From: Annulohypoxylon bovei var. microspora
Taxonomy: Eukaryota > Ascomycota > Sordariomycetes > Xylariales > Hypoxylaceae
Reading direction: 5' to 3'
NCBI GenBank assembly: GCA_022836615.1
Contig: MU405255.1
Span: forward strand, 62,001 to 126,000
Length of the DNA: 64,000 nt
In this document: positions 50,289 through 59,433 of the stretch, piece after piece
How the letters are laid out: each line of letters opens with the position of its first letter
Numbering within the stretch: position 1 is the stretch's first letter
Program-made: the position numbers and the translations under genes
The notes under the pieces: generated by a model
Databases searched by the model: none
What the model saw: only the letters and a program-made list of their open reading frames with translations
Told to the model about the DNA's origin: nothing

Positions 50289-50546
50289 CTAGCCGTGGAT
50301 TTTGACCAAATTTTTTTTTAACAGATGCTTATTACCCTGTTTTTTTCTCTTAGATAGGGGTAAAGACGGAAGCTTAGAATCTAGTTTTTCCTTCAATTCA
50401 AAGGCTATCAATAGTGTATCTCCTAAAGAACCCATCATGAAATTCATTATCAGACTTATCACTTCTTGTTTCCCCGAGGTGTTCGTAGACTTGATGACTT
50501 CGGTGGCCCCTGAAAGCGCTGCAGCCGAAGTCTTTGAATTACTCAT
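50289..50546 (-). other. Possible small orphan ORF
   Basis: An 85-residue frame from a Met at 50546, beginning MSNSKTSAAALSGATEVIKS and ending in a Lys-rich tail. Composition is more protein-like than neighbouring shadow ORFs, with hydrophobic residues in the middle (ISLIMNFMMGSLGDTLLIAF) and basic residues at the end. There is no recognised domain and no neighbour to suggest a role. It may be a small orphan gene, the end of a decayed gene together with the patch at 51100-51390, or chance. Confidence 0.25.
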
Positions 50547-51105
50547 ATAATACTTGTAGGGATAGGGGCAATGGGTACATATTGTAAAACATGGAGCCAT
50601 ATGGAAATATTTATTTCATGTCTATAGGTAGCTTCGTTCATTATCTTTCGGTTCCTCTCCTGCTGTAGATAGGGCCGATCTATATTAATTATTAGAATGT
50701 TCACTTATCCAGCTTGTCCTTTTCTAAGCTTGTACCTATAGACGATGATACATTGAGGAAAGGACATGCGACAATATCTCGCTCATGTGCCGATTCAAAT
50801 GACGGCGCTTGAAAGCAGAAGATCCTCTGGGGGGAATATGGAGGAGGAAAGGAGAGAAGAGTGAGGTGAAGTCCCTGACATCAAAATGACGGTTCCGGTG
50901 CGTAACAAGAAATATCATGCATTCATTTTTATTATTAAAAACTCCGAAACGAGCGTCGGCTAGCCATAATCTTGCCCGAGGTTTAACTCATACCAATCTG
51001 GTGAACACTCCCTCCTAATTTATGAAATAACCCTTTGGATCATTATTATCTTAATGATCTACTTACAGGTAGGTACTCTTATCTACCTGTAACTTCTGCT
51101 AATAG

Positions 51106-51393
51106 TTATTTAGTGCCCTGTCTTGTATGCTTTTCAGGCCGGCGATAGTGCGGTCGAAGGCGTCGTTTGTCCGGAGTATTCGGGCGCTAGAATTTTCAAT
51201 AGTCGGGCGACGATCTGATCATTCAAAGATTGTTGAAGTGCCGGGAGACGATCACACCACTGATAGAAACGGAAGGACGAAGAAACTTTGAAGCATTTGC
51301 TCGTGACGTCATCTTCGCCCACTTCGCGCTGGTCTATGTTTGTGTATAATTGAAGCCTTAGCCGGATATCCAGATTCCAGGTACCTGCCTATC
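51106..51393 (-). pseudogene. Coding-like relic with apparent frame break
   Basis: On the minus strand, one frame reads down from about 51393 through TNIDQREVGEDDVTSKCFKV to DQIVARLLKILAPEYSG and then reaches a stop at 51134-51136 after unconvincing sequence. A second frame, overlapping it and ending about 25 bases further on, reads RTNDAFDRTIAGLKSIQDRA and stops cleanly near 51106. Both pieces look like real protein, which suggests either a frameshifted gene relic or the last exons of a gene with a very short intron. The upstream end runs into the CCTAGGT-type motif and lacks a clear start. No family is recognised. Confidence 0.3.
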
Positions 51394-51582
51394 TAGCCAT
51401 CTCCATACAAGCTAACCTACCTATAGTAAGATATTATACACCCATTCATCCTTTCATATAATATCCATTCTAAAGTGCTATTACACAAAGATCGGGCCTA
51501 TTCTTACTGTCGCCATACTGTCCTGATAACTCCTATAATCGCCACAGAGTCCACGGGACTATTAAGGCACCCTAAAAGAAAT

Positions 51583-52449
51583 ATGTCGTTCTCTGTTTCG
51601 CTGTCTCAGGGTTCCCTGGTGGCAGCAATTCTGCTTTCCACCGTTGCAAGTTATGCTGGGCTCTCGCCTCCCAACCCCACCACAAAACCTGCGCCCTCAA
51701 CAGGTGACATGATGCGTTCGCTAAACCTAACGAACATACGAACCATGAGAATTGGAATGGTTCCGCTGAGCTTGCTGGCATTGCATACCTCTTCACTGGC
51801 ACTGTTCTACCCGAACATCCCGCCGCTCGTTCTCCGCTACGGCGCGACGAATGGTCTCAACCCAGACCTCGTGACTGTATGTATTGCTGAATGCCCCCCA
51901 ACTCCGTCTTAGACATTATAACATCTCTTAATCGGGCTGATGAGAAGCTGTTGACCCCGAGAAATGCCTAAAACCACCAAACCTCTTTCTTAAAGAAGCC
52001 AGTGCTGACTCTTATCATAGTGGTCTCCAGCAACATTTATCCCTTTGGCTCTGATCCTCTGTGTCGGTGTTCCGCTCCGCTTGGGCTCGTACTCCTCGCT
52101 GGGTAAAAATTTCACCTTCGACCTGGCGGAGCCTGATCGCCTGAAGACCAATGGCATCTACCGCTACGTACAGCATCCTAGCTACACTGGCATCATGATC
52201 CTCCTCGCGTCCAACGTAGGCCTTTTAGGTCGGATCGATGGCGCGCTTAGCTGCTGGATTCCGCCAGAATGGTATGGCACCCTGCGAACTCTCGGGTGGG
52301 CATTTGTGCTTCCTACCTGGGTGTCGTTATCTGTGTTCGGGTTGTGGACGCGGGTGCAGCAGGAGGAAAGTATGCTGCACGCTAAATTCGGCGTAGATTG
52401 GGAAAGGTGGCATGCTAGAACATCGCGGTTCATACCTTGGCTTTTGTAG
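51583..52449 (+). CDS. Isoprenylcysteine carboxyl methyltransferase (ICMT)-like protein
   Basis: Two exons, 51583-51876 and 52021-52449, give 240 residues; the intron runs GTATGT..CATAG in phase 0. ICMT enzymes are ER membrane proteins that methylate the C-terminal prenylcysteine of CaaX proteins using S-adenosylmethionine. Related bacterial and fungal members methylate other substrates. Visible marks are four or five hydrophobic helices, the start of the catalytic domain at LGSYSSLGKNFTFDL, the cofactor motif YRYVQHPSYTG (Gln149-His-Pro, where many members have R-H-P), and the C-terminal EE at 213-214 followed by KFGVDWERWHARTSRFIPWLL. It is shorter than yeast Ste14 at the N-terminus and may be a side branch rather than the main farnesyl-protein methylase. 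The ATG at 51583 is chosen over an earlier in-frame start without family fit. Confidence 0.88.
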
Positions 52450-53619
52450 TGCGAGAAGGGAGTCTGGTTAGGTATACGATAATAGACATCGTCTCATCGT
52501 CGCGATACTTAATCTCGCAGTCTATAAGTCTTTGATATTATAGTGACCGTCACTTAGAACTCGCGGCGCGGGGTATGATTGTCAGCTTGATCCACCCTTT
52601 CTATTTCAATAGTTTCATAGAAATTCTTTGAACGTGCCCTTAGGATCTCACTGTAGTTTTGAGTCGCGTAGCTTTTCTGAGACGCCTACAACTCTTAAGA
52701 GCGTCGCCGAATCGGTGCCGAGTGCGAAATGTTCTCTTAGACAGAATGTTCGGCTCCTTCATGGGCGTCATCGAGTTTCTCTTCATTGGGCCGTCTCAAT
52801 ATCGACGAGCGGCTTGAAAGCCTTCTAAGCGTCTAGCTTCCTTAGGTCTTGAGTTAGGGGTAATGGTATCATGCTAATTACCTGCCTAGGTACTTCGGTA
52901 GTAGAATATCATACTTAGTATTTCATTTGACCCAAGTCGCCGCCTTTGCGACCCCTAAGCCTTGGACACATCGAAAATCAATATCGCACTCCATATAGTC
53001 CCATCCAAGGACTGTGTAATAGAGAGCGGGTGTATTTTAACGACGAGGGATATGGCAATGCGAAAGAACTAGTCCGTACCCTTGGTAGCGTAAAGAAGTT
53101 CTGAGTTCTCATCGTCAAAAACAGTGATAGTGTCTCACTTAGCCGTGTCGCTTTCTTACTATCCAATTCGAGTGTCCTGGTAAGTCTTAGATCTAATATG
53201 AATCCTGGAGATCTAATGGTCATGGTCGACAATGAGCCACGACTCCTGAAGGGAGAAAATGTTATAAAAAGGAGCGAGGTGAGTTTTGGGCTGGTAGATT
53301 AAATATTGGGAGAAGCCGTGCGAATTATATAGTGTATTGTAGAAATTATACGGTATTTCACGGTATTTGTGCGAGGGTGTCTATATGAACTTCTAGGTAC
53401 TTAGGTATTTATCAGCCCACTAAATCTCTTGCTGATACACCTGGACCGGGGTAGTACTTTAGTTCTCCAGGTACGTTTTCAATTTTCAATTTCAAAATAT
53501 TCACAATTCACCATTCAACATTCGAGCACCTTCGAGTTCTTGACGACCTAATCAATAACCAGAATTTCGAACCTCTTCAACTGAGTCTTCGTAAACAATA
53601 TTATAAAGTCGTCAATGAG
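52450..53619. other. Intergenic, 1.2 kb
   Basis: No gene recognised; short ORFs only. AT-rich with a CCTAGGTA copy at about 52885. The end (53470-53530) has repeats of ttcaatttc and acattcg, probably promoter or 5' leader of the SET gene. Confidence 0.6.
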
Positions 53620-54942
53620 ATGACTACAATTACAGAGCGCTACGATGCACTCCTTCGGTGGGTAGAGGACGACGGAGGGAGTCTTAATCCTGCTGTTGAA
53701 ATCTATCACGACGACATCACCAAAGCATCTTTTCGTGTGAAAGATTCATGTTCAATTGGGGTTGACGAGCCCATCGTCACGCTTCCACTCTCCAAGTCGC
53801 TTTCATATATCAATGCTATTGATGGCCATCCGGACTTCGCTTTCTCTCCATTCCCACACGCCATGAGCAGTGAAGATAGATCCTACTTTCCGACCGACTT
53901 CTTAAGGAGGACACCTCCACATGTCGTCGGTCGGTTCTTCCTCATGCAGGAACATCTTCTTGGGCCCGAGTCTAAGTGGTGGCCGTACATACGGACTCTA
54001 CCTCAGCCAGAGCACATGAGTAGCATTCTTCCTGCGATGTGGCCATCTGACGATATCGAGTTCCTTAGAGGGACCAATGCCTTTGTCGCCGTCCAGGATA
54101 TAAAATCCACCCTCAAGAAGGAGTACAAGTATGCCATGAAGTTGCTGCCGGAAAGTTACCACACAGAGTATACTCGGCCGCTGTACTACTGGGCTTATGG
54201 TATCTTTACCAGCCGTAGTTTTCGACCGTCGCTCATTATTCCGCCGCAAACTTCTTCAAGCCTTCCTTGCAATATAGACGACTTCTCAGTGCTGCTCCCT
54301 TTGTATGACATCGGAAACCACTCGCCGTTGGCTAAAATTGCGTGGGCTACCGATGAGCAAGCCCAAGTATGCACGCTTAGGTCTAGGCAGACATATTCGG
54401 CCGGGGAACAAGTGTTCAATAACTACGGATTGAAGACTAACGTTGAGTTGCTTCTCGGTTACGGCTTCGTGATCCCGGAAGACGACCACTTCCACAATGA
54501 CTATATTCATATTAAGACAAAGGCGGATCCAGACGCCGGCGACTTGGCAGCTACCCATGTCGTGTCACTGAGGCCTATGGCACATCAAAGCTCTTTGGTG
54601 GGAAGGTCGAGACTCGTGAGCGCCGATTCGCTGAGCTGCCTTCCTTGCTTTTCGCATATTCAGGATACCCTTGTTGTCGCTCTCTACGAGATTATTACGA
54701 AGGGAGAGGATGAAGTGAATGACACTAGCTTGACCGAAATCATGCGAGGTGAAATCCCGGATGAGGTTCTCAGGAAAATTATCGACTCGCTGGGGTCAAA
54801 GCTGAGTATCGACCTCGAGGACGTGGAAGTGAACGAGCCGGAATACGAGGGCACCAACCGCAACCAGCAGCTCGCCATATGCTATCGCGAGCAATGTGCA
54901 AAGGTGTTGCAAATGGCTCTTCGGAGTTTAATGACGGGATAA
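53620..54942 (+). CDS. SET-domain protein lysine methyltransferase (Rubisco-LSMT/SETD6 class)
   Basis: A single-exon gene for 440 residues. Non-histone SET enzymes of this class methylate lysines on ribosomal or other proteins (yeast Rkm family, SETD6). The N-terminal part has the class start LLRWVEDDGGSLNPAVEI, followed by PLSKSLSYINA. The inserted iSET region includes WWPYIRTLPQPE. The SAM-binding motif is DIGNHSPL at about residues 230-237, and the catalytic tyrosine segment is QVFNNYGLKTNVELLLGYGF at about 265-284. The C-terminal substrate-binding helices follow. No introns and no signal peptide, so nuclear or cytosolic. The ATG is the first in frame, preceded by an AT-rich leader. It is convergent with the small unknown gene on the right, 241 bp apart. 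The exact substrate cannot be told. Confidence 0.92.
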   Translation: MTTITERYDALLRWVEDDGGSLNPAVEIYHDDITKASFRVKDSCSIGVDEPIVTLPLSKSLSYINAIDGHPDFAFSPFPHAMSSEDRSYFPTDFLRRTPPHVVGRFFLMQEHLLGPESKWWPYIRTLPQPEHMSSILPAMWPSDDIEFLRGTNAFVAVQDIKSTLKKEYKYAMKLLPESYHTEYTRPLYYWAYGIFTSRSFRPSLIIPPQTSSSLPCNIDDFSVLLPLYDIGNHSPLAKIAWATDEQAQVCTLRSRQTYSAGEQVFNNYGLKTNVELLLGYGFVIPEDDHFHNDYIHIKTKADPDAGDLAATHVVSLRPMAHQSSLVGRSRLVSADSLSCLPCFSHIQDTLVVALYEIITKGEDEVNDTSLTEIMRGEIPDEVLRKIIDSLGSKLSIDLEDVEVNEPEYEGTNRNQQLAICYREQCAKVLQMALRSLMTG

Positions 54943-55183
54943 GCGTTCGTGCACAAGCGGATTTACAGGTTTGCCGGCCTGTATAGAGGTTTAAAATCGA
55001 TAAATTCATTATCAAAACTCCAAACTAGGGGGTATCAAAATGCAATCTGCCGCCGACGCCCAATAATACCGGAGCACATTCCCCTTTTTTTACGACCCGA
55101 CACACTCTTCATAAATAGAGGATGTGCTCATCCCGCCAACACGTGCATCTCTGAAGAAGCCGCCTTCTAAGGCCTCGTTAGGC

Positions 55184-55733
55184 TCAATGATTCCGTCTGC
55201 TACCTAAGTTCGACTGCCATTCTCCAAAGATGTCTCCTGCTTCATCAGGTAGAAAGGCCATGTTTTCATTCATAAGGTTCAAGCATGCCTTGGAAGCTGA
55301 CACCGATAAGTCAGCGACCATTTCGACGAGTCACGTCACAAATCTCTTGATAAGCCAAAGGGGAACACTTACGCAATAACAAACCAACGTCCCCAGAGCT
55401 AAGGGCCGCGCTCATCCTAGCCGAGTTATAACAACCGTAGGTCTGCTGGAGGGCTAGCATGCGCTTCCACAGCCTTTCGGGGTCGCCATTCGTTCCCTCT
55501 TCCAAGGCTTTGAGCGACTCCCGTCTCCTGTTTCTGAACGCATCCATATGAATTGACAGACCGGAACACGGCGAAGGTGACCTCGAGTCTTGGAACTTGT
55601 CAATCGGGTTGATGAGCTCGGATATTTCAATTTCTTCGGGAGAGCCGCGGGCAAGCGGACACGGTGTGATGGCATCGATATCGTCGACGGTGGTCGGCCG
55701 ACTCGACTTCCTCGAAGCTTTGGACATGTTCAT
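55184..55733 (-). CDS. Small unknown protein with conserved helical C-terminus
   Basis: Two exons, 55733-55373 and 55296-55184, joined through GTAAGT..GTCAG give about 157 residues. An upstream in-frame Met at 55850 would add 39 residues, but the downstream Met-Asn-Met-Ser-Lys start looks more natural. The N-terminal half is hydrophilic and Ser/Pro-rich. The second half is helical: ERLWKRMLALQQTYGCYNSA, then ARMSAALSSGDVGLLLPSKACLN across the splice site, ending in a short acidic and basic tail. Without splicing the frame runs on to a stop at 55311, but that tail lacks helical character. I do not recognise a named family. It is convergent with the SET gene. Function unknown. Confidence 0.7.
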
Positions 55734-58700
55734 GTTGATACGACTTATATGTATCCACCACTCTGGGAGAACCGCGCAAATCGTGTGCTGCTGTTCTCTT
55801 CTCAAAAGTTGCTGACAAGAAAAGTTGGGCACTAGTGTTTTCGGATACAAGACAAATAATACCCGATCGAAAGCGACAATAGTCGTTATTTAGTTCCAAC
55901 AGCTGCTTATCCCGATGATTTGGCAGATTTAAGAAGATGGGGGTTTTGATATATGAGTAAAATTTTTAGTTGTTATTCATATGCCCAGAAAAAAATTGAC
56001 AACTCCAGATCGGCAGAGTGTGGAGCAAGCGGGCTTATATATAATTTAGCTAAAGTAACATTAAGCCACCTGAGAAGGCCGAACCGAGATGGTACACGCC
56101 TCACGCCTGACAAACGTTTTTTTTTTTTTTTGCATTAGAGAGGGTGATGTGATGATGAAACCTGCATCTCACCCAATCATGACCATCCGGGGTCTCAGTC
56201 CTTAACCCCTGCTTTTTGGTGTTGGCCTGCAGCATCCGCGCATACTATTACTATATATGTGCTGAGTCAAGAGGGTTTAACGCTACTACGGCAGTGCCAA
56301 TCAAAGTTAGATTACCAAACAGGTCGAGGTGCGGATGTCTCCAGGGACCGACGACTCACTGGCCTGAGCTAGGACGATGGCGACATGCGTCAGGCTGCCG
56401 GATTTGGAGGAAGAGGGTGAGGTATAGCAGAGAATAATATGCAGCGTTTGCTCATCTGCTTAGTGTCATTTTACCCATGTTTTTTTTTCTTTTTCCCTTT
56501 TTTTCCTATTTTCTCTATTATATCAAGGCCTGTTTAGTATCTTATCATATGACACATACGCACACACACAAATCTCTCAGATCTCTCAGATCTCTTCTTA
56601 AACTGGATTTTTAGGTTATAATTATGTCCTGGTGTTGCCCGGCAAGGTTTGGCTCGGGCTAGACCTGACTTGGTTCAACTTGGCTCGACTGGGGGTAGAG
56701 AGCCTGCAGCTATCGCAGATCATCAACTACCGACCGATGCATTTCCGGCATTCCCCATCACATTAACCCTCGTACGCCAGTAAAACAAAACTAAATGCCC
56801 CGTTATCGGCTGTGTCACGATGGCACAATATGATCAAAACGCCTTCCTGACCGCGTGAAGCTATCCGTTATTCTAAATACTTAGACAAGGGCCTTCTTTT
56901 ATTAGTATTGTCGTCCTGACTAAAGTGCATCATGCGTACAATACCTACATACACCGGAAATAATATCTCGCATAGGGGGAATTTAATCTCTGTAAGAGGC
57001 TTATATTATAAGTATACTATGCATCAGGTACCTACCTATAAGAGGTATAATAACGTGTATACCATGTGCGTCAGCAACGTCTAATTAGGGTTGTCGGACG
57101 CCCAGTTGGAGAGAGGACGGGATTGCTTAGGTTTCAGGCGATCGCGAATGGTCTCACTAACCTGACCAACAACGATGATAGCGTGGCGCTACTTTGCATA
57201 GCGTACGTACTTAAAGATCAGAGCTGCACTCTTGCCGCAGCCGCCAACTCCATCGTGCTGGGTTAGCTGGTAGCCAAGTTGTTGCCAAGTTCCATAGTAG
57301 AATGCATCATGTCGATCACGTATATCACTAGTGCGGGGGATCACACACGCAAAGACAAGGACAAGGATTACAATTGTAGTATGATCGAACCTATCTAAGG
57401 CACCATTCCTCCTCTTTCTCTTTCCCATCCTCGCGGACCGGTGAGCTTTGACTTCACGGTCCGCACGTACGATGTCGAACGAGAGTGCTAGAACCTCCGG
57501 AACGGGTTTGCAATACGGCATCACGCCTTCGGGATAGAGCGAGGTGGTAAGATAAACGGGCAAGCGATGTTCTAAAAAATCTTCGCTTTCGTCTCTTCTC
57601 CTCGTTTTCCGCTTACCGCCCTTTCTCCGTCTCCTCCGAACCTTCTCTTATCAGTCGGTAGTAGCACGACTGCATCACGAGTTGCCTTTCTTCAGTCCGT
57701 CAGACCCGTCCCTAGATGAAGGATGGGTCACGCCCATAAGTCAACACCCACTTTCGTATCTTTCTATATCTATCTACCTAAGTAGTTAATCTACCCCCAA
57801 ATATTCCTCTTCCTTACCTACCTAGGGTCTAGGTATGGATACTTATCTCGATAGGAGGAGGGGAGACATGAATAAGACTTCTAATAGGGGATAAGAGATG
57901 AGAGAGAGAGGGGATACCTAGTCCTTGCGCGCCTAACCCCGCCATAGACATTTATTACTTACTGTTTCCGTACTTCAGGCTTTCTCGGGGCACTCGTGTA
58001 AGTCCGCTTCAAATACATACTAAAATGCCATAATGAAACCTCGGCTGGCCTATCGTGGATTAGCGCCTCTACGTGTAATAAGCCTGCTCTTATAGATTGA
58101 GGTGTACCCGCAGACCCGGCGGGACAAGACTGGGGGATTGAGCTGGCTTGCATATGATCGACGTCTGGAGAGTTTGCCCCGGACTTCTAACGAACCAAAC
58201 ATTCTAGCAGACGGTTATACGGCTTACTACATGGCATGGCGTACGGTTCATGCGGTATGAATAATCAATTCTCATCCTTTTAGTTATTCATGCGCGTATC
58301 TGATAGAATAGTTATAACTATTGGCAGCTCATGCTCACCGGTATCATTTATCGAATAAGCTAAGCATCTACCTAGGTAGGAACAGTCGAGGTATCCGTGT
58401 CGGACGCAGCATCATTGAGCTACCAGCGAATATGTAGAGATATCTAATGATGAGGTCCGACGGCGCTTTCTAACTCATGCACATTATCGAGTTTAGAAAG
58501 ATGTCGTGTTACAGAACTCTAAGAGATATGAATTACTAATAAATATTTACCACGATAGGCATATAATCTAAGGTATTAAGCTTCGTATAAGACTTGCGAT
58601 ATGTTCATATCAACTTACATAACCCCTATAGTTACTTGCGACACTTAGTAGCTCTAGTGTGTTCTCACTAGGTATATGAAACTGTTTGAAAAACCGACAT

Positions 58701-59433
58701 CCGTGATAATCAGCGTTACCACCCGTTTTATCTTGAAGAATACTGCAGTAAATGTGTCAATAGCGGGTAGCCCTCCAAAGTTATCTCCCCTATTAATGAT
58801 ACAGGTTCAAGAAAAAGATAACCCTAATATCCCCAGGTGCTATCTGGCATAATTAAATTCGAGGAAACAAGGACTGTAGACCTAGAGTGCTTGACTATCC
58901 CATGACTAGTATTATGTATAATGGAGCCGGAGATTGATAAACCTATAGTAAGACTAAGATGTAACTAAGGGAATGAGAGAATTCGTGTTTCATAGGGGAG
59001 TGATTCGAACTCCCCTGCAGTTCCTCTCATTGGATTTCGAGTATTCCCTACCTACAAATAGAGGCAAATAGTCTAAACAAAATATATTAATAATAATAAT
59101 TTCTTATTCACTAGTACCCTATATCAATACCTAGATACATTATAAACAGCACCAGTAGGTTAGTGAACTGGTAATGTAAAGGAGAAGGCGACAAGAGCGA
59201 AAGAGAAGAGGTGAAATATAAGAAAGGATTCCATATTCCAAAATCATTTTACAACAAAACTCATTTTAACTTAAAGATGCCTCCGCAAAAGTGAAGAGTT
59301 ACGTTAGGATTACTACATTCTGTAATACGGAATGAACCTTTTCATCTCACCTACCTGCTATCGCTATGGTGGGTGAGAATTCAGCTCCCCCTATCAGAAC
59401 CACACATCATATTTACTACTCTTCTTCGCCATC
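55734..59433. other. Intergenic, 3.7 kb
   Basis: No well-supported gene. It includes a poly-T run (56119-56133), a pyrimidine-rich stretch (56479-56520), CA and agatctctc repeats near 56560-56595, CCTAGGT copies near 57830 and at 58370-58377, and an inverted repeat at 58995-59017 (aggggag / ctcccct around a 9-base loop). A weak ORF with a P-loop-like string (57563-57189, -) is treated as a finding. Confidence 0.5.
58995..59017. repeat. Short perfect hairpin, 7 bp arms
   Basis: aggggag and ctcccct pair across a 9-base loop containing ttcgaa. It superficially resembles a tRNA T-arm but no cloverleaf surrounds it. Confidence 0.7.

Larger units (their letters stand above)
37505..51582. other. 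14 kb gene-empty region rich in CCTAGGT palindromes
   Basis: I find no complete gene, no transposon-like protein and no long repeat. ORFs are short, scattered over both strands and without family features. What stands out is the density of ACCTAGGT palindromes and extended arrays (for example 37836, 42250-42311, 44467-44486, 45295, 48370-48400, 49363, 49879-49904 and 50275), a 12 bp poly-G run near 43039-43051, and a two-copy 22 bp repeat at 47030-47073. The stretch could be a decayed repeat-rich island, long regulatory DNA, or contain non-coding RNAs that I cannot see. The right end (50290-51390) holds coding-like relics on the minus strand. Confidence 0.55.

Noticed and set aside
37505..51582. 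Transposon or RIP-decayed element
   Set aside because: No reverse transcriptase, transposase or terminal repeats were recognised and composition is not strongly AT-skewed; a repeat search would be needed to be sure.
58990..59050. tRNA-like T-arm (ttcgaa loop between aggggag and ctcccct)
   Set aside because: No acceptor stem, D-arm or anticodon arm can be folded around it on either strand; the stem is 7 bp with a 9-base loop rather than 5 and 7.
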